Shown: positions 41,859 through 50,395, counted from the stretch's first letter. The stretch is 64,000 nt of DNA from Nocardia sp. SYP-A9097 (GCF_009649815.1 NZ_WJIC01000018.1:80068-144067); one strand, 5' to 3'. The notes: generated by a model from the sequence alone, not told the origin. A program made the numbers and translations.

Positions 41859-43265
41859 ATGAGGCATAGCTGGTGGCGGTACACGGTGGTCGGCGCGGCG
41901 CTGCTGGCGGTCACGAATACGGTTCCCGCACAGGCGGATCCGGGCGATCCGTTCGCGGGCGCGCCGGGACTCGGCGATCCGTACTACCCGCTGGACGGTA
42001 ATGGCGGGTACGACGCCGAGAACTACGACGTCACCCTCGGCTACGACCCGGCCTCGCACGTCATTACCGGCTCCACCCGGGTGGACGCGGTCGCCACGCA
42101 GGCGCTGCACACCTTCGACCTGGACTACAGCGGTCCGCAGATCTCCAAGGTGTCCGTCAATAATCTGCCGGCCTGGTTCACCCGCACCCAGGAGCACGAG
42201 CTGGTGGTGACGCCCATGCTGCCGCTACTGCCCGGGCTGCCGTTCACCGTGCAGGTGGAGTACGCGGGCGAGATCACCGGCACCGACGGCGAAGGCTGGA
42301 TCCTCTCCCCCAGCGGCGGGGCTTTCGTTGCGGGCGAACCACACTCGGCCTCGGCGTGGTATCCGCTCAACGACACCCCTTTGGACAAGGCGACTTTCGC
42401 GCTGCACGCCACCGTGCCCGCCGAATGGGAAGTCATGTCCAATGGTTTGAAGATCCGCGATGAGTTGCACGGCGCGAATCGCACGGTGGATTGGGAGATG
42501 CGCCAGCCGGTGGTCGGGTATCTGACCACCATCGCCATCGACAAGTTCGAGTTCCTGGCCCAGCAGCGCGCCGATGGCACGCCATTGCTCAGTGCTTTCG
42601 CACCCCAGGCCGAGAAGGCCCGTGCGGTCGAGACCCGGCTGCCGGAATTCCTGGACTTCCTCGAAACACTGTACGGCCCTTACCCGTTCGATACAGCCGG
42701 TGGCATCTACGTGGACACCGACCTGCAGTTCTCCCTGGAAACCCAGTCCCGGCCCATCTACGCGCCCTGGACCGATCTGGACACCGTCGTGCACGAGCTC
42801 ACCCACCAGTGGTGGGGTGACTCCATGTCGGTGAAGCAGTGGTCCGATATCTGCCTGAACGAATGCTTCGCCAGCTATACCGCCGACTACCTCTGGCCCG
42901 AGCGCATGGAGGGCAAGGATGTCGACGCGCAATACCGGGAAGCCGTCGCCAAATACCGTGACGATGCCAAGTTCTGGCAGATCACCCTGCAAAATCCGGG
43001 CGTAGGAAACGAATTCACGTCGGTCTACTACCGGGGTCCGCTGTTCCTGCACGCCCTGCGCCGCACCATGGGTGACGCCGCCTTCTTCGGCGCCGTCCAC
43101 GATTTCGTGGACGGGCACCGCTACGGCAATGCCTCCATGCCGGAGTTCCGACAGTTCATGCAGTCCCGCACCCCGACGGATCTGACCGGATTCTTCGCGG
43201 CCTGGCTGGATCACGCCGAACCACCCGCCGACGAATTCCTCTACCCCGGCTCGCTGCGGTCCTGA
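41859..43265 (+). CDS. Exported M1-family zinc metallopeptidase
   Basis: A 468-residue peptidase of the aminopeptidase-N superfamily. Residues 1-26 are a signal peptide. The zinc site is HELTHQWWG (H312, E313, H316) with the third ligand E335 in LNECFASY. The exopeptidase GAMEN motif is replaced by FSLETQ (~291-296), as in secreted actinobacterial members. The N-terminal saddle domain (40-220) is present but the long C-terminal helical domain of E. coli PepN is absent. ATG at 41859 follows AAAGGGGCGG. It is predicted to remove N-terminal residues from peptides outside the cell. Confidence 0.9.
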   Translation: MRHSWWRYTVVGAALLAVTNTVPAQADPGDPFAGAPGLGDPYYPLDGNGGYDAENYDVTLGYDPASHVITGSTRVDAVATQALHTFDLDYSGPQISKVSVNNLPAWFTRTQEHELVVTPMLPLLPGLPFTVQVEYAGEITGTDGEGWILSPSGGAFVAGEPHSASAWYPLNDTPLDKATFALHATVPAEWEVMSNGLKIRDELHGANRTVDWEMRQPVVGYLTTIAIDKFEFLAQQRADGTPLLSAFAPQAEKARAVETRLPEFLDFLETLYGPYPFDTAGGIYVDTDLQFSLETQSRPIYAPWTDLDTVVHELTHQWWGDSMSVKQWSDICLNECFASYTADYLWPERMEGKDVDAQYREAVAKYRDDAKFWQITLQNPGVGNEFTSVYYRGPLFLHALRRTMGDAAFFGAVHDFVDGHRYGNASMPEFRQFMQSRTPTDLTGFFAAWLDHAEPPADEFLYPGSLRS

Positions 43266-43296
43266 GCGGACCGCAGCGGTATCGAAACCCGTTCCG

Positions 43297-43941
43297 CTAG
43301 ACCGGAACCGGGCGGGCGCGGTCGGTGACCACCAGCGCCGCCATGGCCCCCAATACCGAGCCGGTGACCCAGCGCTGGGCACGCAACCAGAGCGGGCGAC
43401 CACCGAGGAAGCTCGCGATGGCGCCCGCGCTCAGCACGATGAGGCCGTTGACGGTGATGGCGATGACGATCTGCACCGCGCCCAGGCCGAGACTCTGCAG
43501 CCAGAGGCTGCCGCGCGCCGGGACCACGAATTGCGGGATCAATGCCATGTACATGATGGCGATCTTGGGGTTCAGCAGATTGGTGACGAAACCCATGGCG
43601 AACAGTTTGCGGGTCGGATCGGCGGGTAGCGTCTCCGGCGCGAAGGCCGAAATGCCGCCGGGGCGAAGGGTTTTCCAGGCCAGGTAGACCAGGTAGGCGG
43701 CACCGGCCAGTTTCAAGGCCAGATACAGGGCCGGGACCATGGCGAATACCGCGGTGATGCCGGCGGTGGCCGCCGCGAGGTAGACCGCGAATCCGGCGGC
43801 TACGCCCGTGAGCGAGATGAATCCGGCACGGCGGCCCTGCGAGACCGTCCGGGAGACCAGGTACATCATGTTCGGGCCGGGCGTGAGCACCATGCCGAGC
43901 GCCACCGAGGCGACGCCGAGGACCGCGGTCAGCTGGATCAT
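43297..43941 (-). CDS. LysE/RhtB-family amino-acid exporter
   Basis: A 214-residue permease with six predicted helices and the family motif TPGPNMMYL (~20-28), then GFVTNLLNPKIAIMYMALIPQF (~117-138). RhtB proteins export neutral or basic amino acids; the substrate here is unknown. ATG at 43941 has an AGGA site 9 nt upstream. It is convergent with the M1 peptidase gene and close to the aminotransferase gene on the same strand (70-nt gap). Confidence 0.9.
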   Translation of the reverse strand: MIQLTAVLGVASVALGMVLTPGPNMMYLVSRTVSQGRRAGFISLTGVAAGFAVYLAAATAGITAVFAMVPALYLALKLAGAAYLVYLAWKTLRPGGISAFAPETLPADPTRKLFAMGFVTNLLNPKIAIMYMALIPQFVVPARGSLWLQSLGLGAVQIVIAITVNGLIVLSAGAIASFLGGRPLWLRAQRWVTGSVLGAMAALVVTDRARPVPV

Positions 43942-44011
43942 GAACTTGATCCTGCGGCAACTGGACTCGCCTGTCGCGGGCCAGTTCGTATTCGGTGGAT
44001 ATCCGCCGGGG

Positions 44012-45193
44012 CTAGCCGGTGGGGGCGGTGCGGCCGGCGCGGAGGCGGCGGACGCCCTCGGCGATGGTTTCTTCTTTTTTGCAGAAGGTGAAGCGGACCA
44101 GGCGGTTCCAGGCGGGTTTGTCGTCGGCGAAGACGCTGACCGGGACCGCGGCCACGCCGAGGCGTTCGGGGAGTTCGCGGCAGAACTCGTAGGCGTCGGT
44201 GGCTCCAAGAGGGGTAATGTCGGCGCAGACGAAATAGGTTCCGTCGCTGCGCTTTACGGCGAAGCCCGCTTCGGACAGGGCCGCAGAGAGACGAAGGCGC
44301 TTCTCCGAGAGGGTGTCCCGCAGCGCCACGACCCACTGCTGTTCGTGCTCGAGGGCGTGCGCGACGGCGGGCTGGAAGGGGCCACCGCCGACGAAGGTGA
44401 GGAACTGTTTGGCGGCGAGCACGGCGTCGATGAGGGGCGCGGGGGCGCAGGCCCAGCCGATCTTCCAGCCGGTGACGCTGAAAGTCTTGGCGGCACTGGA
44501 GATTACGATGGTGCGCTCGAACATGCCGGGCAGCGTGGCGATACTGATATGCCGGTGACCGTCGAAGGCCAGGTGCTCGTACGCCTCGTCGGACATGACA
44601 TAGAGATCATGTTCGATGGCGATTTCGGCAATAGCGGTGAGATCGGCGCGAGAGAGCACGGTACCGGTCGGATTGTGTGGTGAATTCACCAGCAGCATAC
44701 GGGTTTTGGGTGTGATCGCGGCGCGCAGACTCTCCAGATCGAGGGCGAATCCGTCACCGTCGGGAACCAGGCGCGCGGTGCGGCGGTGCGCCCCGGCCAG
44801 GGCGACGGCGGCGGCGTAGGAGTCGTAATACGGCTCGATGAGCACCACTTCGTCGCCGGGTTCGACCAGCCCCAGAATGGTGGCGGCAATGGCTTCGGTG
44901 GCCCCGACCGTCACCAGTACCTGACTGTCCGGGTCGTAGTGGGTGCCGTAGCGGCGGGCGCGGTCGGTCGCGATGGCCTGGCGCAGCGCGGGAACGCCAC
45001 GGCCGGGCGGGTATTGGTTGAAGCCGTCGGCAATGGCCTGCCGGGCGACCTCGAGCATGCCCGCGGGACCGTCGGAGTCCGGGAAGCCCTGCCCAAGGTT
45101 GACCGCACCGTGTTTCACGGCGAGTTCGGTCATCTCGGCAAAGATCGTGGAAGCGTACGGACGCAGCCTGGCGACGGTCGGAATCTGAGGCAT
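44012..45193 (-). CDS. dapC: Class I/II aminotransferase, DapC-like
   Basis: A 393-residue fold-type I PLP enzyme. Schiff-base lysine K236 in SSAAKTFSVTGWKIGW, SPHNPTG (171-177) and D202 in SDEAYEH are intact. It corresponds to Rv0858c, proposed N-succinyldiaminopimelate aminotransferase for lysine and peptidoglycan precursors. The fold also covers kynurenine/glutamine aminotransferases, so substrate assignment rests on mycobacterial position. The ATG at 45193 sits 6 nt after TATCCT, suggesting a leaderless mRNA; the frame's GTG at 45211 lies upstream of that -10. Confidence 0.85.
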   Translation of the reverse strand: MPQIPTVARLRPYASTIFAEMTELAVKHGAVNLGQGFPDSDGPAGMLEVARQAIADGFNQYPPGRGVPALRQAIATDRARRYGTHYDPDSQVLVTVGATEAIAATILGLVEPGDEVVLIEPYYDSYAAAVALAGAHRRTARLVPDGDGFALDLESLRAAITPKTRMLLVNSPHNPTGTVLSRADLTAIAEIAIEHDLYVMSDEAYEHLAFDGHRHISIATLPGMFERTIVISSAAKTFSVTGWKIGWACAPAPLIDAVLAAKQFLTFVGGGPFQPAVAHALEHEQQWVVALRDTLSEKRLRLSAALSEAGFAVKRSDGTYFVCADITPLGATDAYEFCRELPERLGVAAVPVSVFADDKPAWNRLVRFTFCKKEETIAEGVRRLRAGRTAPTG

Positions 45194-45367
45194 GTCCGGA
45201 GGATAGTCCACCGGCGGTAATGGTTGCGATTCGATAGCGAAAGGCTATGTTTCACTTTGCAATCGAGTCTTCTACCTGGCTCGTTGTGCAATGCCCCGAA
45301 GGCAGTTAGCCTGCCCGTGTTTTATCTCACAACCGCCTATCAGCGGTTTTCTCGAAAGGGGCGAAAT

Positions 45368-45622
45368 ATGCCCTCGTACTTGGAACTTCTTCTACACCCG
45401 GTGCAAGCCGTCGATATTGTGCATCAGATTGCACACCAGCTTATTGCTGGCAACTGGTCCACCGGGGATTGGAACATGGGCTCCAGCTTCCCGCCCTCGG
45501 GATCGGGCGGCTCCGGCTCCGGCACCGGTTCGGGTATCGGCAATTGCATGCCCACCGGTTCGGTGAGCCTGTCGGGCGGGATGGATTGCGGCTCCGGCTC
45601 CGGGTACACCTCGCCCAACTGA
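45368..45622 (+). CDS. Small Gly/Ser-rich protein, unidentified
   Basis: An 84-residue protein. Residues 1-28 form an amphipathic helix (MPSYLELLLHPVQAV...), followed by NWSTGDWNMGSS and a Gly/Ser/Pro repeat with two cysteines (in GNCMPTG and GMDCGSG). No cleavable signal peptide is evident. The start has an AAAGGGG ribosome site. I cannot name a family; the composition resembles small secreted or spore-coat-like proteins, but that is speculation. It sits between the aminotransferase and the ECF41 sigma factor genes. Confidence 0.65.
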   Translation: MPSYLELLLHPVQAVDIVHQIAHQLIAGNWSTGDWNMGSSFPPSGSGGSGSGTGSGIGNCMPTGSVSLSGGMDCGSGSGYTSPN

Positions 45623-45687
45623 CGAGATCCGATGTGCGGCATGTCGGTCGGGGGTGTGCCGCCCATCGGCCCGCAATGGCGGGAGCC

Positions 45688-46614
45688 TCAGTGCGGTAGC
45701 CGCAAGCCTTTGAGCTTGGCCGGATTGGCGAGATCGTAGACGCCCCAAACCTTTCCGTCCCGCACGGTGAACCCGTACACACGCGGCGGCGTCCCGGGAC
45801 GGCCCTGCTCCGAGGCCCGCTCGTGCAGCAGCATCCCCAATTGACCGTTGACGAGCACGAATTCGAACGCACCCGCCTGATAGGTCGCCGGATCGTCGAA
45901 GCCGTGCCGGTTCCGCAACCCCAGCCAGAGCCGGGCGTTCTTGTCCGCGCCCGCGACCACATTGATGGCCGTGGAGGTGGTGCCGCCCGCATCGCCGATG
46001 GTGCGCACCTCCGGATGTAGCGCCGCCACAACGGCATTCACATCACCGCGATACAGCGCCTCCAGCAGCTGCTGTACGGCCGCATTGTGTTCGGTGTCCG
46101 AGACCGGTTCCGGCGTGTGCGCCAACGCTTTCCGGGCCCGGGCGGCCAGGGCCCGGGCGGCCTCGGTGGAGATGCCCAGTATCTCCGCGATCTCGTCGAA
46201 CGGCACCGAAAACCCGTCGTGCAGAACGAAAGCCACGCGTTGCGGCGGAGTCAGGGTGTCCATGACCACCAGCGCGGCGAAGCGGGCATCCTGTTTGCGG
46301 ACCACCGCGGCCAGCGGATCGGGCGTGCTGGAGGGTAGCGGACTGGTGACAATGGGCTCCGGAAGCCACTGCCCCACATACTGCTCGCGGCGCGCGGAGG
46401 CACTGCGCAGCCGATCCAGGCAGATACGCGAGACAACGGTGGTGAGCCAGGCGCGCAGATCCTCGATCTCGTATTGCCGGGCCACCGCGAGCCGTAACCA
46501 GCTCTCCTGCACCGCATCCTCGGCATCGACGACGCTGCCCGTCAACCGGTAGGCCACCGAGAGCAGGTGCGGCCGATGGGTTTCGAACAAATCGGTGAGC
46601 AGAGCGGCGACCAT
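45688..46614 (-). CDS. ECF41-type RNA polymerase sigma factor (SigJ-like)
   Basis: A 308-residue extracytoplasmic-function sigma factor with regions sigma-2 (8-75, AYRLTGSVVDAEDAVQESWLR) and sigma-4 (~108-160, TPPQRVAFVLHD ... EIAEILGISTEAARALAARARKAL). A C-terminal SnoaL-like domain (~175-295) is typical of ECF41. The diagnostic WLPEP linker (~83-87) and a NPAKLKGL variant of the C-terminal NPDKL motif are present; they control activity without a separate anti-sigma factor. The usual COE (carboxymuconolactone decarboxylase, oxidoreductase or epimerase) target gene is not adjacent. ATG at 46614 follows TAGGAT by 7 nt, so probably leaderless. Confidence 0.93.
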   Translation of the reverse strand: MVAALLTDLFETHRPHLLSVAYRLTGSVVDAEDAVQESWLRLAVARQYEIEDLRAWLTTVVSRICLDRLRSASARREQYVGQWLPEPIVTSPLPSSTPDPLAAVVRKQDARFAALVVMDTLTPPQRVAFVLHDGFSVPFDEIAEILGISTEAARALAARARKALAHTPEPVSDTEHNAAVQQLLEALYRGDVNAVVAALHPEVRTIGDAGGTTSTAINVVAGADKNARLWLGLRNRHGFDDPATYQAGAFEFVLVNGQLGMLLHERASEQGRPGTPPRVYGFTVRDGKVWGVYDLANPAKLKGLRLPH

Positions 46615-46725
46615 CGAACCGATCCTACGAGCGTGGTCCGACCATTCCCGCACCGGACCCGGGAAACCGGCAAACGCCCCCGAAACCCGATGCGCCCGTG
46701 CTCGGTTCCGTGACAGCATGGCCGC

Positions 46726-47307
46726 ATGGACGCGCAGACGCTCTCGAATGGCACGGTCTGGCTGTCGCCGCCGACCATTCTGGATATCGACGACATCACC
46801 GCGTGCTGCCAACAGCCGTCGGTCGGCCGGTGGACGACCATGCCGGTCCCCTACATTCGCGCCGACGCCGAGAAGTTCATCTACGACATGGTGACGCCGG
46901 GCTGGGCCGACCGCAGCCCCACCTGGGCCCTGCGCCTCGCCGAAGACTCCCCGGTCGTGGGCATGATCGGCCTCGGCCCCAGCGATTCCCGCCGCGACCG
47001 GAACGCGAGCGAGATCGGCTTCTGGCTGTCGAGCGCGGTCCGCGGCCGCGGCCTCATGACCCAGGCGGTGAACCTGGTCTGCGCGGCCGCCTTCGCCCCC
47101 GACTGGCTCACCCTGGACCGCATCGAATGGCGGGCCATAGTCGGCAATCACGCCTCCGCCGCCGTCGCCCGCCGCGCGGGCTTCCACTACGAGGGCCTAC
47201 TCCGCTCCGGCTGCGTCCAGCGCGGCACCCGCCTGGACAGCTGGATAGCCGCCCGCCTCCCCACCGATCCCGCGGACCCCGCCACCGATTGGCCCGCCGG
47301 CGTGTGA
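46726..47307 (+). CDS. GNAT-family N-acetyltransferase (RimJ/RimL-like)
   Basis: A 193-residue acetyltransferase, with acetyl-CoA pyrophosphate loop EIGFWLSSAVRGRGLMTQAV (~95-114) and the C-terminal strand RIEWRAIVGNHASAAVARRAGF (~132-153). It acetylates an amino group of an unknown acceptor, by family often ribosomal protein N-termini or amino acids. ATG at 46726. It is divergent from the ECF41 sigma factor (111 nt) and convergent with aroG. No operon partner. Confidence 0.85.
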   Translation: MDAQTLSNGTVWLSPPTILDIDDITACCQQPSVGRWTTMPVPYIRADAEKFIYDMVTPGWADRSPTWALRLAEDSPVVGMIGLGPSDSRRDRNASEIGFWLSSAVRGRGLMTQAVNLVCAAAFAPDWLTLDRIEWRAIVGNHASAAVARRAGFHYEGLLRSGCVQRGTRLDSWIAARLPTDPADPATDWPAGV

Positions 47308-47350
47308 GGGTTCCAGACCTGAGCCAAAACCCCCTCTACCACAAGGCATT

Positions 47351-48448
47351 TCAGGCGCGGGCGGTGCGGCGGGTGGCTACGGCGCCGGCGAGGATGTCGA
47401 GCTGGGTCGCGGTGACTTCCCAGTCCAGGCAGGCGTCGGTGATGGACTGGCCGTAGGTGAGGGTTTCCGGGTGGCCGAGGGTGAGGTCCTGGCGGCCCGC
47501 GACGAGGAAGCTCTCCATCATCAGGCCGACGACGGTGTCCTCACCGGCGGCGATCCGGCCCGCGATATCGGTGACCACGTCGACCTGCTTGTTGTGGTCC
47601 TTATTGCTGTTGCCGTGCGAGGCGTCGACCACCAGGCGCTGCGCCAGCGACGACTTCTCCAGGCGGATAAGGGCTTCCGCGCAGGAGTCGGCATCGAAGT
47701 TGGTGCCGTTGCTGCCACCGCGCAGGATGACATGGCAGTCCGGATTGCCCGCGGTGCGGATCAGCGCCGAACGCCCGTCCAGATCGGTGCCGGGGAAGAC
47801 ATGGCTGGCGGCCGCGGCGCGCACGCCGTCGACCGCGACCTGCACATCACCATCGGTGCCGTTCTTGATACCGACCGGCATGGACAGCGCCGAGGACAGC
47901 TGGCGATGCACCTGGCTGGCGGCGGTACGCGCGCCGATCGCACCGTACGACACCAGGTCCGCGATGTACTGCGGGGTGATCGGATCGAGGAACTCGCAGG
48001 CCACGGGCAGTCCGAGCGCGGTGATGTCCACCAGCAGCTGCCGGCCCACATCGAGCCCGGTATTGATATCGAAGCTGCCGTCCAGGTGCGGATCGTTGAT
48101 CAGACCCTTCCACCCGAGCGTGGTGCGCGGCTTCTCGAAGTAGACGCGCATGACCACGTGCAGCCGGTCCCCGAGCTCCGCGGATTTGGCGGCGAGCTTG
48201 TGCGCGTACTCCATGGCGGCGGGGGTGTCGTGCACCGAGCACGGGCCGACGATCACCATGAGGCGGTCGTCCGCGCCATTGAGCACATCGATGGTGGCCT
48301 TGCGCCCGGCGCGCACGATATCGGCCAGGGTGTCGTCGAGGGGATGCGCTCCGCGCACGTCGGCGGGCGAGCGCAGCGGGCTCACGCTGAGGGTGCGCTG
48401 GTCGTCGAGATCGGCGTGCCGGGGATCGAGATCGGCGGCGAGAGTCAT
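47351..48448 (-). CDS. aroG: DAHP synthase, class I (AroG/AroF type)
   Basis: A 365-residue 3-deoxy-D-arabino-heptulosonate 7-phosphate synthase, first step of the shikimate pathway (PEP plus erythrose 4-phosphate). Recognised segments are IVGPCSVHDTPAAMEYAHKLA (~67-87), RVYFEKPRTTLGWKGL (~103-118), GARTAASQVHRQLSS (~175-189), ILRGGSNGTNFDAD (~242-255) and DASHGNSNKDHNKQ (~276-289). It is the E. coli-type enzyme, distinct from the class II AroG of mycobacteria. ATG at 48448 with an AAAGGAA site held in the loop of a GTGGGT/ACCCAC stem. It is preceded by a 22-codon aromatic leader peptide and terminator hairpin, implying attenuation. Confidence 0.93.
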   Translation of the reverse strand: MTLAADLDPRHADLDDQRTLSVSPLRSPADVRGAHPLDDTLADIVRAGRKATIDVLNGADDRLMVIVGPCSVHDTPAAMEYAHKLAAKSAELGDRLHVVMRVYFEKPRTTLGWKGLINDPHLDGSFDINTGLDVGRQLLVDITALGLPVACEFLDPITPQYIADLVSYGAIGARTAASQVHRQLSSALSMPVGIKNGTDGDVQVAVDGVRAAAASHVFPGTDLDGRSALIRTAGNPDCHVILRGGSNGTNFDADSCAEALIRLEKSSLAQRLVVDASHGNSNKDHNKQVDVVTDIAGRIAAGEDTVVGLMMESFLVAGRQDLTLGHPETLTYGQSITDACLDWEVTATQLDILAGAVATRRTARA

Positions 48449-48500
48449 GATCGTGGGTTCCTTTTCTCAGGCCGACCCACGGAGATTCGAATTCTCGGAA

Positions 48501-48533
48501 CCCCACAGAGCCGGTCTGTTATCCGGCTCGGGG
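48501..48533 (-). terminator. Attenuator terminator hairpin of aroG leader
   Basis: Inner 7-bp stem GAGCCGG/CCGGCTC (48508-48514 with 48523-48529) extended by CCCC/GGGG after a small bulge, between leader peptide and aroG. AGCCGG-type sequence within the leader could compete for pairing as an antiterminator. Confidence 0.6.
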
Positions 48534-48542
48534 TGGAGGAGG

Positions 48543-48611
48543 TCAGCGCAGGTTCACGCCGCTCGGCCCACCCGGGGCCGGCTGGCTAAACCAGAAATAC
48601 CTGCGCTGCAT
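48543..48611 (-). CDS. Aromatic leader peptide (ribosome-mediated attenuator)
   Basis: A 22-codon ORF encoding MQRRYFWFSQ followed by APGGPSGVNLR-like residues: Tyr-Phe-Trp-Phe at codons 5-8, all three aromatic amino acids in a row. A TACTGT -10 lies exactly 7 nt before the ATG, so the transcript would start at the leader's first codon. A terminator hairpin follows and then aroG. Ribosome stalling on aromatic codons when the tRNAs are uncharged would favour antitermination. A comparable leader before an aroF gene is known in Corynebacterium glutamicum; this one was found here by reading the sequence. Confidence 0.8.
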   Translation of the reverse strand: MQRRYFWFSQPAPGGPSGVNLR

Positions 48612-48737
48612 GCCCGGCACAGTATCAGAGATGACGAAAATTGCGTGTGGCCGCTGACACATTCTGGAACCGCGTCTCACTATGCGAGATGCATTCCCGG
48701 AAAGCGCGGGCCGCGAACCTGATTCGCCAACCAGTAA

Positions 48738-49100
48738 CTAGCGCGCGATGTAGTGCAGGATCACGTCGTGCACGTGCCGGGTCTTCTCATCGCCGCGGAA
48801 CTCGACCTCATAGTTGTTGTGCCCGGTACTGATCACAATGTGCCCGGAGGAGAAGAACTGCCCCGCGAAGGATTTATTGGTGATCACGCTGACGCTGCTG
48901 ATCCGCGCGTACGGGATGCTCGTGATGGCGATCTTCTTCCCCACGAACGAGTTGTCCTGAATGATCACCCGGCGATCGGTGAGCCCCAGGAATCCGGTGC
49001 CCACCCCGATGGCGTCGTACACCGCCAGGATCTGCTCCCCATGGAGCAGGCCCTGCTGAATCTTCTCCAGCTGATCACGCCGGTCGAAGGGGATGCTCAT
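48738..49100 (-). CDS. Bacterial PH-domain protein
   Basis: A 120-residue protein with the bacterial pleckstrin-homology fold: EQILAVYDAIGVGTGFLGLTDRRVIIQDNS (~22-51), ISSVSVITNKSFAG (~67-80) and a C-terminal helix. No signal or membrane helix. Its ATG begins 2 nt after the stop of the upstream SDR gene, so the two form an operon. The role is unknown; family members are scaffolds or stress-associated. Confidence 0.82.
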   Translation of the reverse strand: MSIPFDRRDQLEKIQQGLLHGEQILAVYDAIGVGTGFLGLTDRRVIIQDNSFVGKKIAITSIPYARISSVSVITNKSFAGQFFSSGHIVISTGHNNYEVEFRGDEKTRHVHDVILHYIAR

Positions 49101-49102
49101 GA

Positions 49103-49984
49103 CTAGCGCCGCGGGAACGCGTAGCTGACCTTGGTCAGCTGCTCGGACAGTTCCCAGAGGCGGCGCGCGGTCACCTCGTCTCGCGAGGCGGCGGTGGAGC
49201 CGCTCGGCCCCGGATTGCCGCGCATACCGCGCAATCCGGTGGGCCCGTAGTAGCCGCCCGGCCGCACCTCGGCGGTGGCGGCGTAAAGCGTTGGTAGCGC
49301 ACCCATTTCGGCGCTCTGCGCGAAGAGCTTGTTACCGATGCCGAGGAAGAAGTCCTGGATCGACTCGGTATGCGATTGCAGCTCGGTCGCGGCGAAGCCG
49401 GGATGCGCGCCGACCGAGAGCTTCGACGAACCCGCGGCGGTCAGCCGGCGCTGTAATTCGTAGGTGAACATGAGATTCGCCAGCTTGGACTGCCCGTAGG
49501 CGAGCCAGCGCTGATAGTGGCGGTGCTCCCAGTTCAGATCGGCCAGATCGATCTTGCCGGTGGCGTGCATGCCGCTGGAGACGGTGACAATGCGATCGCG
49601 CACCTTGTCCAGCAGCAGGCCCGTCAAGGCGAAATGGCCGAGATGGTTTGTGCCGATCTGCATTTCGAAGCCGTCGGCGGTGCGCTTGAGCGGCACCGCC
49701 ATGACGCCGGCGTTATTGATCAGCAGATCCACGGCGTCGATCGAGTCGGCGAATTCGCGCACCGAGGCCAGATCGGCCAGATCCAGGCGGCGCACCTGCA
49801 CGTTCTTACCGATCCCGTCGGCCACCGAACGCGCCTTGACCTCATTGCGGCAGGCCATGATCACCTGCGCCCCGGCGTCCGCGAGTGCGCGCGCGGTGAC
49901 CGCGCCCAGCCCGCTGTTGGCGCCCGTGACAATGACCGTTCGACCGGTCTGATCCGGGATGTCGGCGATGTCCCAACCACTCAC
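49103..49984 (-). CDS. Short-chain dehydrogenase/reductase (retinol-dehydrogenase-like)
   Basis: A 293-residue SDR using NAD(P)H. Cofactor motif TGANSGLG (~20-27), NNAGVMAVP (~91-99), catalytic Ser in VTVSSG (~136-141) and YGQSK (Y and K four apart, ~164-168). It resembles protochlorophyllide/retinol dehydrogenase-like SDRs. GTG at 49984 lies 7 nt after TAGACT with no ribosome site. A paralogue at 52183 shares most of the sequence pattern, including TADGFEMQIGTN, and both flank the salicyl-AMP ligase. Substrate unknown. Confidence 0.87.
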   Translation of the reverse strand: MSGWDIADIPDQTGRTVIVTGANSGLGAVTARALADAGAQVIMACRNEVKARSVADGIGKNVQVRRLDLADLASVREFADSIDAVDLLINNAGVMAVPLKRTADGFEMQIGTNHLGHFALTGLLLDKVRDRIVTVSSGMHATGKIDLADLNWEHRHYQRWLAYGQSKLANLMFTYELQRRLTAAGSSKLSVGAHPGFAATELQSHTESIQDFFLGIGNKLFAQSAEMGALPTLYAATAEVRPGGYYGPTGLRGMRGNPGPSGSTAASRDEVTARRLWELSEQLTKVSYAFPRR

Positions 49985-50144
49985 GAGGTCGAGTCTAGGG
50001 GCGCGGCAGCGCCACCGCGGGGTCTCGCACGCAACCGCATTCCGCGCCGAATTCGCCGACCGTTCGCTACACTTCCGGGCCGCCCGGTGCGTCCGTATCG
50101 CGTTAACCTGCGCTGACCAGCGCAAACCGGTAGCGTCCGCGCGT

Positions 50145-50309
50145 ATGGACACGCTGATACTCGCGGGTTTGCTGTGCGTGCTGTTCGTGATCATCAAACA
50201 GAGTTCGCGGCGCGCGATCCTGGCCGCCTTGTGGATTGTCGCGCTGGCGTGTGGCGTTCTGCTGAAGCTGCACATCACCAGCAGCCTCGGATCGGGGCTG
50301 ACATGGTGA
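50145..50309 (+). CDS. Small two-helix membrane protein
   Basis: A 54-residue protein of two hydrophobic stretches, MDTLILAGLLCVLFVIIK (1-18) and ILAALWIVALACGVLLKL (25-42), separated by a basic SSRR turn. ATG at 50145 lies 8 nt after TAGCGT, consistent with a leaderless mRNA divergent from the SDR gene. A 21-codon ORF overlaps its stop. No known family. Confidence 0.65.
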   Translation: MDTLILAGLLCVLFVIIKQSSRRAILAALWIVALACGVLLKLHITSSLGSGLTW

Positions 50310-50368
50310 CCGATACCGCGCCCGGAACCGCGGAAAGCCGTGGCGGAGTACTGAACCAGTCGCAATAG
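50303..50368 (+). CDS. Possible translationally coupled 21-residue peptide
   Basis: ATG at 50303 overlaps the TGA of the upstream membrane protein (ATGGTGA), typical of coupling, and the frame closes with TAG at 50366-50368. It encodes a polar peptide ending GGVLNQSQ, 8 nt before an IdeR-like box. No homologue known; it may be chance. Confidence 0.25.
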   Translation: MVTDTAPGTAESRGGVLNQSQ

Positions 50369-50376
50369 GCAGTGAG

Positions 50377-50395
50377 ATAGGGTTGCCTAACCTTC
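50377..50395. promoter_or_regulatory. IdeR/DtxR-like iron box upstream of salicyl-AMP ligase
   Basis: ATAGGGTTGCCTAACCTTC matches 13 of 19 positions of the IdeR consensus (TTAGGTTAGGCTAACCTAA), 35 nt before the GTG start at 50430. Iron-loaded IdeR would repress here. Confidence 0.7.

Noticed and set aside
47351..48448. Reading the DAHP synthase as a class II (mycobacterial AroG-like) enzyme
   Set aside because: Length 365 and motifs such as GPCSVHD and DASHGNSNKDH fit the class I type, not the ~460-residue class II enzyme.
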